A stretch of 64,000 bases of DNA from Nitrospira defluvii (GCA_011525625.1 WYAX01000013.1:22564-86563), one strand, 5' to 3'; numbered from the stretch's first letter, positions 51,576-61,548 are shown. Notes: generated by a model from the sequence alone, not told the origin. Translations and numbers: made by a program.

Positions 51576-52814
51576 GTGAAGAACCGACTGGGCCTTATCC
51601 GGGGAATCGTCATTGGCGCAGCGTTGCTTCTCATCGCGTTGGCCAGTCATGGCGTGCAGCAGGGCTTGGCTCAGGATGCCAAGGTCCAGAGCACCATTGA
51701 GAAGGCGTTCCCCAGTTCGAGCAAATGTAAGCGCTGTCATGAGCGAGTGTTCGAAGAGTGGGAGACCTCGCCCCTTGCGCGGTCTATCCATACACCGACC
51801 TTTCGAGCCGCCTTGGATGCCTACCTTGCATCTCCGGCAGGAAAAGACAAGGCGCTCTGCTTCCGTTGTCACGCACCTCACGTTCGTGAGTTTGCCGAGC
51901 AGGCACAGGTCTTCGTGACCCAGGCACAGTCCGGCGAGCCCTCGCTCGATGGCGTAGCCTGCGCGCAATGTCACCTTATCAAGCAAGTCGATCGGACGAA
52001 GCAGCCGCCGGAGCCGAAATACGAGCTCGGCAACAAGACGATGTATGGCCCCTATAAAGATGCGGCCCAGAATCTCGCGCATCAATCGATGGAATCGCCG
52101 CTGTTCCGTAAGTCGGATCTCTGTTTGAATTGTCACCAGGTTGTGCCGGCCGCCGCGGAACTCGGTAAGAGCAACGATCTCTTGGGCAATTGGGACCAGA
52201 GTAAGGCGGTCAAGTCGGGAAAAGAATGTCAGACTTGCCACATGCCCGAGCAGGTCGGGGAATCGGCGAACGGGGAAGCCAAGCGCAAGGTGGCCAATCA
52301 TACGTTTCCGGGGCGAATAGGCCAGCTTCGGCAGGAGGCTGCCAAGCTAGATGTCACAACCAAGGTGGAAGGGGAAAAAACCACCGTCACAGTGGCCGTG
52401 CAGAGCCTGGTGCCGCACAATCTCCCGACCACTCATCCCGGCTGGGCGAGCGTGGTATTGGATCTGGATATCAAGGGCAAGAATCTTAAAACCGTCTTCA
52501 GCGACAAACGTATCTACGGGCGGACCTATGCCGATACGAAAGGGCAAAAGACCGTGTTTGACTTTGAGGCCGTCAAGGTGCTCGAAGAAACGGTGCTGAA
52601 GCCTGAGGAGAAGCGAGTAGAGACGTTTACGTTTCCGACACCGAAAGATACCAAGACCTTTGATGTGGAGGTCGTGCTCAGTTATGCCCCAGTGACGGGC
52701 CCGACTACCTTCCTGCAGCGAATCGAAGCCGAATCATCAAAGGGTGCACAGGATCCGGTCTTCCAACCGATTCCCATCGCCAAATTCAGCGACAACGTGC
52801 CGGTGGCTCGATAA
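51576..52814 (+). CDS. Pentahaem cytochrome c, cytochrome c-554-like, copy 2
   Basis: A 412-residue paralogue of the previous protein. The GTG at 51576 follows GGAGG and begins a signal sequence (IRGIVIGAALLLIALASHG). Five haem sites: CKRCH, CFRCH, CAQCH, CLNCH and CQTCH, in the same order and with similar spacing; shared stretches include MYGPYKDAAQNLAHQSMESPLFR versus LFGPYADPEENLVHP. The C-terminal beta domain is retained (VQSLVPHNLPTTHPGW). The pair suggests a stable heterodimer or two carriers of different potential. Confidence 0.85.
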   Translation: MKNRLGLIRGIVIGAALLLIALASHGVQQGLAQDAKVQSTIEKAFPSSSKCKRCHERVFEEWETSPLARSIHTPTFRAALDAYLASPAGKDKALCFRCHAPHVREFAEQAQVFVTQAQSGEPSLDGVACAQCHLIKQVDRTKQPPEPKYELGNKTMYGPYKDAAQNLAHQSMESPLFRKSDLCLNCHQVVPAAAELGKSNDLLGNWDQSKAVKSGKECQTCHMPEQVGESANGEAKRKVANHTFPGRIGQLRQEAAKLDVTTKVEGEKTTVTVAVQSLVPHNLPTTHPGWASVVLDLDIKGKNLKTVFSDKRIYGRTYADTKGQKTVFDFEAVKVLEETVLKPEEKRVETFTFPTPKDTKTFDVEVVLSYAPVTGPTTFLQRIEAESSKGAQDPVFQPIPIAKFSDNVPVAR

Positions 52815-52910
52815 CCTTTCTGTGTACCATATGAAACGTGAGAGGGAAAAGGCCTCGGAGCGAAGGCCAACGAGGGTCTTCGCCGTCACTTGCGACTTGC
52901 GTCGTATGAA

Positions 52911-53165
52911 TTATTCCGAGACGATGCGGGAGCCGGGCGATTTTGTCTTGAAGATCTGGATCGCGCTGTAGATACCTTTGGCAGGATGGTTCAGAATGAG
53001 TCGTGAGTTTGTGATATGCGTATCAATAAGCTCATATTGGCCGCCGCTATAGTAGACATCGCAGTCGTCGATCTCGCAATTCTTGTACACGTGATTGTCC
53101 AGCGAAAGCTTGGCTTTGCTGAACTTCTGCTGATCCACGAGGATATATTCCGGCGCAAAACCCAT
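52911..53165 (-). CDS. Small conserved-type beta-rich protein of unknown function
   Basis: An 84-residue minus-strand protein with GAGGAGGAG directly before the ATG at 53165. The sequence alternates strands and turns (LDNHVYKNCEIDDCDVYYSGGQYELIDTHITNSRLIL), a pattern close to pentapeptide-repeat or right-handed beta-helix proteins. No signal peptide, no catalytic motif. It has its own predicted promoter at 53189-53217. It is not related to its neighbours. Confidence 0.7.
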   Translation of the reverse strand: MGFAPEYILVDQQKFSKAKLSLDNHVYKNCEIDDCDVYYSGGQYELIDTHITNSRLILNHPAKGIYSAIQIFKTKSPGSRIVSE

Positions 53166-53188
53166 CGGCTCCTCCTCAACTCGCGCGC

Positions 53189-53217
53189 ACTATAACAAAG
53201 TCGCTCTTCTTGCGCAA
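53189..53217 (-). promoter_or_regulatory. Predicted promoter of the small beta-rich protein
   Basis: Read on the minus strand: TTGCGC (53217-53212), a 17-base spacer, TATAGT (53194-53189). The -10 matches 5 of 6 positions, the -35 only 3 of 6. Confidence 0.35.
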
Positions 53218-53496
53218 ACCGCCGCACGGCTTTCTCTTCCGCCATCTTTCGCCTTGATCCGATGCCAACCTGGCTATAGAATGTCGCCACCTTTCCGCTC
53301 GTTTGCAACCGTGTCCGTTGTCGGGCATGCGGCGGTTCTTCCCGCCGCTCGATCGCTCTGCGATCGGTTCAGTCCACGAAGCATCTGGAACATCATCGGC
53401 CGTTGTACGTGATTGGTTCATGTTTACGGCATGTATCACCGTAACACGTCAGCTGGATTCTCAGTTTCACCATTCTGTTAACAGGAGGAGAACACT
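53218..53496 (+). other. Upstream region of the pyrophosphatase gene
   Basis: About 280 bases between the small minus-strand gene's promoter and the pyrophosphatase (the full gene-free gap is 331 bases). It must hold the promoter of the latter, but no convincing hexamer pair was found. An AGGAGGAG just before 53497 is the ribosome site. No gene was recognised. Confidence 0.4.
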
Positions 53497-55551
53497 GTGA
53501 GTGACTCAGCGATTGTGACCTTTGCTCTGGTTGCGGCGGTGACCGGTATTGTCTATGGACTGTATCTGGCGATGTGGGTGTTCAAGCTGAACGCCGGGAA
53601 TGCGAAAATGCAGGAAATTTCCAAGGCGATTCAGGAAGGCGCCGGTGCCTACATGAATCGACAGTACAAGACGGTGGGAGTGGTGGCGTCCGTCTTGTTT
53701 GTCCTGCTGTGGGGCGCGGGGGCGGTGTCGGACAAGTTCGGGATGCTGACAGCAATTGGATTTTTGATCGGTGCCGGCGCCTCGGCACTTGCCGGGTATG
53801 TGGGCATGATTATCGCGGTGCGGGCCAATGTGCGGACGGCGCAGGCTGCGCACGACGGCATGAATGCTGCCCTCACCGTCGCCTTTCGGGGCGGGGCGGT
53901 GACCGGCTTGTTGCTGATTGGATTGGGATTGTTGGCGATCACCGGATTTTATTCGCTTGCCTCGCAGGTGGCCGGGCAGGAGAAGGCGATCCATGCGTTG
54001 CTCAGTCTCGGGTTCGGTGGCAGTTTGATCTCGGTGTTTGCTCGTGTCGGGGGCGGTATCTACACCAAGGCAGCTGACGTCGGGGCGGACCTCGTCGGGA
54101 AAGTGGAGGCAGGCATTCCTGAAGACGATCCACGAAATCCGGCCGTCATTGCCGACAATGTGGGAGACAACGTCGGTGATTGCGCGGGCATGGCCGCCGA
54201 TCTGTTCGAAACCTATGCGGTCACGACCGTGGCGGCGATGGTATTGGCCTTCACGATGTTTCAGGGGGTAAACGCGCCCATTCTGTATCCGCTCGCGTTG
54301 GGCGGCGTGACGATTTTTGCGACGATCATCGGGATTCTTTTTGTGAAAGTGAGTCCTGGGGGTCAGATCATGCCGGCCTTATACAAGGGGCTGTTTGTGG
54401 CGGGAGGCATTGCCGCAGTGGCATTTTTCCCGATCACTTCGAGGATTATGGAAGGGGTCGGCGGGGTGAGCGGCATCAGCTATTACCTGGCAGCCTTGAT
54501 GGGACTTGTGGTGACGCTGGCGTTGGTCTTCATTACGGACTATTACACGTCGAAGGACTATGCGCCGGTCAAGGATATCGCGAAGGCCAGCGAGACGGGG
54601 CATGCCACGAATATCATCGCCGGGTTGGCGGTAGGGATGCAGTCGACAGCGGCGCCGGTGGTGGTGATCGGCGCGGCGATTCTCGGGAGTTATTGGATAT
54701 GCGGCGGAGCAGCGTCTGGCGGTTTGTACGGGGTCGCGGTGGCAGCTGTCTCGATGCTGTCCATGGCGGGGATCGTGGTGGCGATTGATGCATTTGGGCC
54801 GATTACGGACAACGCAGGTGGTATCGCCGAAATGGCGCACCTTGGAAAAGAAGTACGTGACATCACTGATCCCTTGGATGCCGTGGGCAACACGACGAAG
54901 GCGGTAACCAAGGGGTATGCCATCGGCTCGGCCGGTCTTGCCGCGGTGGTGTTGTTTGCCGAGTATGCCCGTGAGGTCGCGAAGGGGACCCAGGCGAGCA
55001 GTTTCGATCTGTCTAATCCCTCTGTGCTGGTAGGACTCTTCCTTGGCGGCATGCTGCCCTTCATTTTCGGTGCACTTTGTATGAAAGCGGTGGGGCAGGC
55101 TGCGGGCATGGTGGTAGAGGAGGTGCGCCGGCAGTTCCGGACGATTCAGGGAATCATGGAAGGCACGGGCAAGCCGGAATACGGCACGTGCGTGGACATC
55201 GTGACGCAAGCTGCGATCCAGAAGATGATGATCCCTGGCCTGATTCCCGTCGTCGCACCGATTCTTGTGGGCCTGGTGCTGGGTCCGCAGGCGCTTGGCG
55301 GTGTGCTCGTGGGCAGTATTGTGACGGGCTTGTTTGTCGCAATTTCTATGACCAGTGGGGGCGGTGCTTGGGATAATGCCAAAAAGTATATTGAAGAGCA
55401 GGGCTTAAAGGGGACGGACACGCATAAAGCAGCCGTGACAGGGGATACGGTAGGGGATCCCTACAAGGACACCGCTGGTCCGGCAATCAATCCCATGATC
55501 AAGGTCATCAACATTGTGGCGTTACTGATCGTCGCATTCATCGTCAAGTAG
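53497..55551 (+). CDS. hppA: Membrane-bound proton-pumping pyrophosphatase, predicted K+-independent
   Basis: A 684-residue protein from a GTG, with about 16 helices. It couples pyrophosphate hydrolysis to ion pumping. Substrate motifs are intact: [54 protein letters not shown], and [21 protein letters not shown] near the end. The segment [16 protein letters not shown] has Lys (K468) where K+-dependent enzymes have Ala, so it should work without K+ and pump H+. It would help reuse pyrophosphate energy in an organism with a low energy yield. Monocistronic by context. Confidence 0.95.
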   Translation: MSDSAIVTFALVAAVTGIVYGLYLAMWVFKLNAGNAKMQEISKAIQEGAGAYMNRQYKTVGVVASVLFVLLWGAGAVSDKFGMLTAIGFLIGAGASALAGYVGMIIAVRANVRTAQAAHDGMNAALTVAFRGGAVTGLLLIGLGLLAITGFYSLASQVAGQEKAIHALLSLGFGGSLISVFARVGGGIYTKAADVGADLVGKVEAGIPEDDPRNPAVIADNVGDNVGDCAGMAADLFETYAVTTVAAMVLAFTMFQGVNAPILYPLALGGVTIFATIIGILFVKVSPGGQIMPALYKGLFVAGGIAAVAFFPITSRIMEGVGGVSGISYYLAALMGLVVTLALVFITDYYTSKDYAPVKDIAKASETGHATNIIAGLAVGMQSTAAPVVVIGAAILGSYWICGGAASGGLYGVAVAAVSMLSMAGIVVAIDAFGPITDNAGGIAEMAHLGKEVRDITDPLDAVGNTTKAVTKGYAIGSAGLAAVVLFAEYAREVAKGTQASSFDLSNPSVLVGLFLGGMLPFIFGALCMKAVGQAAGMVVEEVRRQFRTIQGIMEGTGKPEYGTCVDIVTQAAIQKMMIPGLIPVVAPILVGLVLGPQALGGVLVGSIVTGLFVAISMTSGGGAWDNAKKYIEEQGLKGTDTHKAAVTGDTVGDPYKDTAGPAINPMIKVINIVALLIVAFIVK

Positions 55552-55603
55552 TGGGGGATGAATGGCTTGCTGGATTAGCGACTAGGACGGATCTCTCCTT
55601 GGC

Positions 55604-55633
55604 TTGACGCGTTCAACGGCCCTAGAGTATGGT
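55604..55633 (+). promoter_or_regulatory. Predicted sigma-70 promoter of pup
   Basis: TTGACG (55604-55609), an 18-base spacer and TATGGT (55628-55633), 5/6 and 4/6 matches, about 50 bases before the pup start. Confidence 0.45.
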
Positions 55634-55683
55634 GGTTAGAGTCAACTGTTGACGCAGATTCTGTTTCAACTGGAGGTGCTCCG

Positions 55684-55881
55684 ATGGAAAAACAGGAGAG
55701 GAGACCGGAATCCAGAAAGGAATCGCACAGCAAGGAGGAGGTGAAGCCGAATCCAAAAGTTGTCGAGTCCGGTAAGAAACTCAAAGAAGACATCGATAAA
55801 TTAGTTGATGAGATCGACGATGTGCTCGAGAAAAATGCCGAAGAGTTCGTAAAGAATTATGTGCAAAAGGGAGGGGAGTAA
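55684..55881 (+). CDS. pup: Prokaryotic ubiquitin-like protein Pup
   Basis: A 65-residue protein tag that PafA attaches to lysines of target proteins for the bacterial proteasome. The sequence is highly charged, and its C-terminal part (KKLKEDIDKLVDEIDDVLEKN, then AEEFVKNYVQKGGE) matches the conserved end of Pup. The last residue is Glu, not Gln, so no deamidation by Dop would be needed before ligation. GGAGGTG precedes the ATG. Pup outside Actinobacteria is limited to a few phyla including Nitrospirota. Proteasome, Mpa and PafA genes are not in this window. Its stop codon lies in the loop of its own terminator. Confidence 0.93.
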   Translation: MEKQERRPESRKESHSKEEVKPNPKVVESGKKLKEDIDKLVDEIDDVLEKNAEEFVKNYVQKGGE

Positions 55882-55896
55882 TTCCCCTCCCTTTTT
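55868..55896 (+). terminator. Rho-independent terminator overlapping the pup stop codon
   Basis: Stem AGGGAGGGGA (55868-55877) with TCCCCTCCCT (55883-55892), then a T-run. The TAA stop (55879-55881) is in the 5-base loop. Confidence 0.9.
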
Positions 55897-56077
55897 CTTC
55901 CCGATCGCCCTCCCCCCACACTCCTGTTACCGTTGCCCATCCTTGGGTAGCGAACAATCCCAATCTAGGCCCCGCCGCTATTGAGCAGCGCTCGGTTTGA
56001 CAAAGGTGGGGTGAGTCGATACCATTCCCTTTACTTCTCAGTAACTTCCGAATGTTTCAGCCATAGACAGAGGGGCC

Positions 56078-57784
56078 ATGCAGGAAAAGCTCTGGGTATT
56101 CCGACCGTCCGATCTCGCCATGCAAACTGACCTGTCGCGAAGGTTGTCGATTTCTCCGGTGACCGCATCGATCTTGCTGGCTCGCGGGGTCACCACCGCC
56201 GAAGAAGCGACGCGCTGGATGACCAGTCCTCAGGACGGGTTGCATGATCCGTGGCTGATTCCGGACATGGCCATCGCCGTCGAGCGGCTACATGAGGCCT
56301 TGTGTCGCGAAGAACGAGTCTGTTTCTACGGGGACTACGATGTGGACGGTGTTTCGGCGACCAGTCTGTATCTCTCCTTCTATCAGGGACTGGGGGGGAA
56401 TGGGTGCGCCTACATCCCTCACCGAGTGCGGGAAGGTTATGGGCTCAATGAGAGCGCGATCCGGCGGTTGGCTCAAGAAGGCGTGACCTTATTGGTGACC
56501 TCCGATTGCGGGACGACATCGCATCACGAAATTGCCGTTGCCGGGGAGCTTGGTATGGACGTGGTGGTGACGGACCACCATCAAACCGATGCGACGATGC
56601 CGCCTGCACTTGCAGTACTCAACTCGCATCGCCGCGATGCGCACTATCCCTTCAAGGGACTCTGCTCGGCTGGGCTCGCATATAAGGTGGTTTCGGCGTA
56701 TCAGCAACGGTACGGGTCAGGCGAAGTGGAACCGGAGTCATGTTTGGATTTGGTGGCACTGGCGACGGTGGCGGATATCGTGCCTCTTCAGGATGAAAAC
56801 CGGATCTTGGTGCGAGCAGGAATATCCCAAATTACCCGCGGTGCCCGCTGTGGCATTCGTGCGCTGAAGCAGGTGGCCGGCATTACCAAAACCTGCACGA
56901 GCGAAACAATCGGGTTTCGGCTGGGTCCGCGGCTGAATGCCGCGGGGCGCCTGGACCATGCCATGCTCTGCGTGCGACTTCTGACGACGGAGTCCGAGCA
57001 GGAGGCCATGCAGATCGCCGAGCAGCTGGAGCAGTTGAATCGGCAGCGCCAGTACATCGAGGAGAGCATCACGACTGCGGTAGCCTCCGATTTGGCGAGG
57101 GAGGAACCGGCTGCGGCCATTGTGTTGGGTTCTCGTGACTGGCATCTGGGTGTGGTAGGCATCGTCGCTGCCAGATTGGTTGATCGGTTTCATCGGCCGA
57201 GTATCGTGATTGCGGTGGATGGCGGGGGCATCGGCAAGGGATCGGCTAGGACGGTCGACGGATTCGATCTCTATCAGGGGCTGTCGGAATGCCGAGATCT
57301 GTTGGACGCCTTTGGGGGGCATCCGAGCGCCGCCGGGCTCACGATTCAGGAGTCGCGTGTGGAGGAGTTTCGTCGAAGATTTTCCGATGTGGTTGCCCGT
57401 TGGGCGAGCAGCGCTCGCTTTATGCCGACGTTGCAGGTGGATGCCATGGTTAATCTGACCGATATCAATTTCGAGTTGATCCAGGAGTTGGAATCGCTCC
57501 ATCCCTTCGGTGCCGGGAACCCCGAGCCCACGTTGGCGGTTCGTGGTTTGGATGTTGTCGAGGCGCGGGTGGTCGGAGACAAGCATTTGAAGTTGCGGGT
57601 GCGGCAAGGGCGGTCCTTCATCTTTGACAGCATCGGCTTTCGCATGGGGTCGTTCGAAGGACTTGGGCTCAGGACCGGTCGGCCGGTCGATCTGGCTTTC
57701 AGCCCGGAACGTAATCATTGGAACGGTTACGATCGTGTGCAATTGCGCATTAAGGCCCTTCGTATGAGCGGCGAGGTGTCATAA
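56078..57784 (+). CDS. recJ: Single-stranded-DNA exonuclease RecJ
   Basis: A 568-residue 5'-3' exonuclease used in recombination and mismatch repair. DHH-family motifs are present: FYGDYDVDGVSATSL, TSDCGTTSHHE, VVTDHHQTD, then GFRLGPRLNAAGRLDHA, and in the DHHA1 domain FGGHPSAAGLTI. The C-terminal OB-type domain follows to the end. Two bases separate its stop from the start of rel, so they are cotranscribed. Confidence 0.93.
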   Translation: MQEKLWVFRPSDLAMQTDLSRRLSISPVTASILLARGVTTAEEATRWMTSPQDGLHDPWLIPDMAIAVERLHEALCREERVCFYGDYDVDGVSATSLYLSFYQGLGGNGCAYIPHRVREGYGLNESAIRRLAQEGVTLLVTSDCGTTSHHEIAVAGELGMDVVVTDHHQTDATMPPALAVLNSHRRDAHYPFKGLCSAGLAYKVVSAYQQRYGSGEVEPESCLDLVALATVADIVPLQDENRILVRAGISQITRGARCGIRALKQVAGITKTCTSETIGFRLGPRLNAAGRLDHAMLCVRLLTTESEQEAMQIAEQLEQLNRQRQYIEESITTAVASDLAREEPAAAIVLGSRDWHLGVVGIVAARLVDRFHRPSIVIAVDGGGIGKGSARTVDGFDLYQGLSECRDLLDAFGGHPSAAGLTIQESRVEEFRRRFSDVVARWASSARFMPTLQVDAMVNLTDINFELIQELESLHPFGAGNPEPTLAVRGLDVVEARVVGDKHLKLRVRQGRSFIFDSIGFRMGSFEGLGLRTGRPVDLAFSPERNHWNGYDRVQLRIKALRMSGEVS

Positions 57785-57786
57785 GT

Positions 57787-59976
57787 ATGCCGCACGAGAC
57801 GGTCACAGAGCTTGGTCAGTTGATCGAGCGGGTGAAGAGTTACAACGTCGAGGCGGATTTGGACCTGGTGCGCCGGGCCTATGATTTTTCAGCCAAAGCG
57901 CATGAGGGACAGACGCGCCGATCCGGCGAGCCGTATTTCCGGCATCCGCTGGCCGTGGCCGGCCTGTTGACCCACCTGAAGACGGATGTCACGGCCATCG
58001 TCGCCGGGCTTCTGCATGACACGCTGGAGGACACGCTTGCCACGCCGCACGAGTTGGAGCAGCGGTTCGGGAAAGACGTCGTGCACCTGGTAGACGGGGT
58101 GACCAAGATCGGCAAGATCACCTTCAGGAACTATGAAGAAAAGCAGGCCGAGAACTTCCGCAAGATGGTGTTGTCGATGGCGGACGATATCCGCGTCGTG
58201 CTCATCAAGCTGGCGGACCGACTGCATAATATGCGGACGCTGGAGTATCTCAGCGAAGGCAAGCGGCAGCAGATCGCGCAGGAGACGTTGGAGATATACG
58301 CTCCCCTGGCCAATCGCTTGGGAATCGGATGGATCAAAAATGAACTGGAAGATCTGTGTCTGAAGCATCTCAAGCCGGACGTGTACGAGATGTTGCGCGT
58401 CCGCGTCGCAAAGCGAGACGAAGATCGCCAGCAGTACATTCTGGAAGTCATGGAGATGGTAAAGCGGGCGATGGTTGAGACCGGGTTACAGGGAGAAGTA
58501 TCAGGTCGACCGAAGCATCTCTACGGCATCTATCAGAAGATGGAGAAGCAGTCGATCTCGTTCGAGGAAGTGTACGATCTCGCGGCGTTGCGCATCATTA
58601 CCGATACCAAGATGAACTGCTATGCGCTGCTGGGGGTCATCCACTCCCTCTGGCGTCCTCTGCCGGGACGGTTTAAAGACTATATCGCGATTCCGAAATC
58701 CAACATGTATCAGTCATTACATACCACGGTGGTTGGTCCCAAAGGCGAGCATGTGGAGTTTCAGATCCGTACGGAGGAGATGCATCGCGTCTCCGAGCAG
58801 GGGATCGCCGCCCACTGGAAATACAAAGAGCATGGGCGTATCGATGAAAAGGACGGCAAGGTGTTCAGTTGGTTGCGGCAATTTGTGGAGTGGAACCAAG
58901 ACTTGCCGGACAATCGCCAGTTCATGGACTCGGTCAAACTCGATCTGTTTCACGATGTCGTCTATGTGTTTACTCCCCAAGGCATGGTCAAGGAACTGCC
59001 CAAGGGGTCTACGCCCGTCGATTTTGCCTATTCGGTCCATACGGAAATTGGGGATCACTGCGTCGGGGCGAAGGTCAACGGCAAGATCGTGCCGCTGAAA
59101 CATATGATGGAAAGCGGCGACATGGTCGAGATTTTGACGGCTGCCAATCAAACACCGCACCGTGACTGGTTGAAGTTCGTCCGCACGTCTCGTGCAAAGA
59201 CGAAGATCAAGCATTGGATTAAAGCGGAGGAGCAAGCTCGTAGCATCGAGATCGGAAAACGGTTGCTGGAGGCGGAATTCCGTCGGCATGGGCTGGCGCC
59301 CGCGCAGATGATGCGCTCCGAGCAACTCCTGGCCGTCGCGAAGCAGGTCGGGTATGAGACACCTGAAGAGCTGGCAGCCGCCGTTGGGTTTGGGCATGTG
59401 CCGACGTCCCAAGTGATGAGCAAAATCGCCCCCCCAGTCCCGGCGGACAATCAGGCGGTCGCGCCGGAAACGCCGACGCTCCACAGGCCGGCAGCCGGTC
59501 GGACCGGCGAGAGGGGCGTGCAGGTCAAGGGGGCGCGTGATCTGCTCATGCAGCTCTCTCGCTGTTGCAATCCCGTGCCCGGGGATCGCATTCTCGGGTA
59601 CATCACCAGGGGGCGCGGTCTGACGATCCATACCATTGACTGCCCTAATCTGGAGGCCCTGGACTACGACAAGAACCGCTTGGTCGAGGTGGAATGGGAT
59701 CAATCGACGCCCAGCACCCATTCCGTCAAGGTGTCTGTGATTGCCGTGGATAAGACCGGGGTGTTGGCCCATGTCTCGACGGCCATTTCCGAGTGTCAGG
59801 CGAATATCAGTCGTGCGGAAATCACGACCCGTGAAGATCGGAAAGCCATGCTGGATTTTATCGTCGAGGTGCTGGATACCGCACATCTCGCGCGGGTGCT
59901 GAAGGCGATTGAGAAAGTCGACGGCGTGATCACTGTGCGGCGTATGCGTTCCTGGCAAGAGCGCGCCTCGTCGTAG
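57787..59976 (+). CDS. rel: Bifunctional (p)ppGpp synthetase/hydrolase
   Basis: A 729-residue Rel/SpoT-type enzyme of the stringent response. The hydrolase domain is intact: HPLAVAGLL, LLHDTLEDT (HD motif) and LIKLADRLHNMRTL. The synthetase domain has GRPKHLYGIYQKM, RIITDTKMNCYALLGVIH and RFKDYIAIPKSNMYQSLHT. TGS (VYVFTPQGMVKELPKGSTPVDFAYSVHTEIG), a helical domain, and a C-terminal ACT domain (SVIAVDKTGVLAHVSTAISE) follow. All catalytic motifs for both activities are present, so it is likely the genome's main enzyme of this type. Confidence 0.94.
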   Translation: MPHETVTELGQLIERVKSYNVEADLDLVRRAYDFSAKAHEGQTRRSGEPYFRHPLAVAGLLTHLKTDVTAIVAGLLHDTLEDTLATPHELEQRFGKDVVHLVDGVTKIGKITFRNYEEKQAENFRKMVLSMADDIRVVLIKLADRLHNMRTLEYLSEGKRQQIAQETLEIYAPLANRLGIGWIKNELEDLCLKHLKPDVYEMLRVRVAKRDEDRQQYILEVMEMVKRAMVETGLQGEVSGRPKHLYGIYQKMEKQSISFEEVYDLAALRIITDTKMNCYALLGVIHSLWRPLPGRFKDYIAIPKSNMYQSLHTTVVGPKGEHVEFQIRTEEMHRVSEQGIAAHWKYKEHGRIDEKDGKVFSWLRQFVEWNQDLPDNRQFMDSVKLDLFHDVVYVFTPQGMVKELPKGSTPVDFAYSVHTEIGDHCVGAKVNGKIVPLKHMMESGDMVEILTAANQTPHRDWLKFVRTSRAKTKIKHWIKAEEQARSIEIGKRLLEAEFRRHGLAPAQMMRSEQLLAVAKQVGYETPEELAAAVGFGHVPTSQVMSKIAPPVPADNQAVAPETPTLHRPAAGRTGERGVQVKGARDLLMQLSRCCNPVPGDRILGYITRGRGLTIHTIDCPNLEALDYDKNRLVEVEWDQSTPSTHSVKVSVIAVDKTGVLAHVSTAISECQANISRAEITTREDRKAMLDFIVEVLDTAHLARVLKAIEKVDGVITVRRMRSWQERASS

Positions 59977-60016
59977 GGGGCCTGGTGCAGAGCTGTCTTC
60001 CTCAGGTGATGTTCCT

Positions 60017-61534
60017 ATGACTCTCGGGGGCTTGGTCGGCTCCATCCTTGCCACGATGGTGGTCGTGGCTGCGGTGTTGATAGGGTTCGCCTACCTGTTC
60101 GCCAAACGCGGAAAGTCCGTGCCGCCCTTGCCCTGTTATGGCGGAGGTGTGGCCGTGCTGTTCGTGGTCGCGGCCTTAGTCCTCCACGGCGACCTGGTGA
60201 GTGATGTCCCGTATCTCGTTCGGGCGGCCCTTGATGTGGCGGCCTGGCTTGCCGCCTCCTTTTTTCTCTTCACGATTCTTGATGTTCTGATCATCGGCGA
60301 GTGGCTGATTGAACGGGGGCAGCGGTACATCCCGGATATCGTCCGCCAGCTACTGATTGGTGCGGAGGTCGTGGCCGCCGGGGTAGTGATTCTCTGGCTG
60401 GTCATGGGGATTAATCTCGTCGCGTTGGTGGCGCTGCCGACGGTGGCCGCGGCCATGGTCGGCGTGGCGTTGAAGGATACGCTGACGCGATTTTTCTCGG
60501 GAATCGAACTGGGAAAAATCGTCAAAGTGGGAGACTGGATTGCCGTGCTCGATCGGGAGGGCGTGGTCACACATATCGGGATGGAGCACGTCACGCTGTT
60601 CACCCGCACGCACGATGTGGTCTCATTGCCGAACGATTTAGTGATTCAAAGCGGGGTGACCAACTACAACAGGCCGACCACAACGCATTGCTGCAGTGTC
60701 TACGTCGATGCCGCCTACCGAACGCCGCCCGGAGAGGTGTGTGCGACGTTGCTTGAGACGGCGGCTGCGGTGTCGGGAGTGTTGCCGGAGCCCAAGACCA
60801 CGGCGCTGGTCGCGGCGTTTAATGAATCATCCATTCAATATCGAGTGAAATTTCCCATCGGAGATTTCGCTCAGCGGGATATGATCGAAAGTACGATGCG
60901 GACCTACATCTGGCATGCGTTCTCCCGAAAAGGAATAGAAATCCCCTTCCCGCAACGGGTCGTGCATCGAATCGCTGAAGCGGAAGGTGATTCTCAGTCC
61001 GCGACGATCGAACGGATCACGTCGTACCTACCGACGGTGGATTTCTTGGCGACGCTCGACAGGAAACAAATCGAAATCCTGGCCGGTGGATCACGGTGGG
61101 AGCGATATCTGCCGGGGGAGCGGGTGGTTCGGCAGGGAGACCACGGAGAAATTTTATACATCATTGTCGCCGGAAAAGCCGATGTTCGTTTGGCGCAGGG
61201 GGGGCTGGTCTCCACGGTGACGACGCTTGAGTCGGGAACATTCTTCGGCGAGATGTCCTTACTGACGGGCGAACCGCGTTCTGCCACGGTCGTGGCTGCG
61301 ACAGATCTGTCGGTCATTGCCGTAGGCAAGCAGGCCTTGTTGCAAGTGGTTCAGGAGGACAGGCGGCTGATTGAGCAGATCGGTGGGGTGGTGGCTCGTC
61401 GACAATCCGCGACGGCGGCGGCAAAGGCGCAACTATCTCGAGATGCGGCGGCCCTCGCAGTGGTGACACACACTCGGTCGCTCGTCGAACGCATTCAGAG
61501 CTTTTTCTGGGGGGAGCGTAAACCCGAGGGGTAG
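60017..61534 (+). CDS. MscS-type channel with C-terminal cyclic-nucleotide-binding domain
   Basis: A 505-residue membrane protein. Residues 1-140 hold four or five helices; the pore-lining region and beta domain are MscS-like (AAAMVGVALKDTLTRFFSGIELGKIVKVGDWI, then THIGMEHVTLFTRTHDVVSLPNDLVIQ). From about residue 355 there is a cNMP-binding domain with the phosphate cassette FFGEMSLLTGEPRSATV. The fusion suggests a channel gated or tuned by a cyclic nucleotide rather than only by tension. The nucleotide (cAMP or cGMP) is not told by the sequence. Confidence 0.88.
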   Translation: MTLGGLVGSILATMVVVAAVLIGFAYLFAKRGKSVPPLPCYGGGVAVLFVVAALVLHGDLVSDVPYLVRAALDVAAWLAASFFLFTILDVLIIGEWLIERGQRYIPDIVRQLLIGAEVVAAGVVILWLVMGINLVALVALPTVAAAMVGVALKDTLTRFFSGIELGKIVKVGDWIAVLDREGVVTHIGMEHVTLFTRTHDVVSLPNDLVIQSGVTNYNRPTTTHCCSVYVDAAYRTPPGEVCATLLETAAAVSGVLPEPKTTALVAAFNESSIQYRVKFPIGDFAQRDMIESTMRTYIWHAFSRKGIEIPFPQRVVHRIAEAEGDSQSATIERITSYLPTVDFLATLDRKQIEILAGGSRWERYLPGERVVRQGDHGEILYIIVAGKADVRLAQGGLVSTVTTLESGTFFGEMSLLTGEPRSATVVAATDLSVIAVGKQALLQVVQEDRRLIEQIGGVVARRQSATAAAKAQLSRDAAALAVVTHTRSLVERIQSFFWGERKPEG

Positions 61535-61548
61535 GAATGCAGAGGGGG

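Noticed and set aside
58717..60054. 445-codon minus-strand frame inside rel
   Set aside because: Antisense to the conserved synthetase, TGS and ACT domains; translation without recognisable structure.
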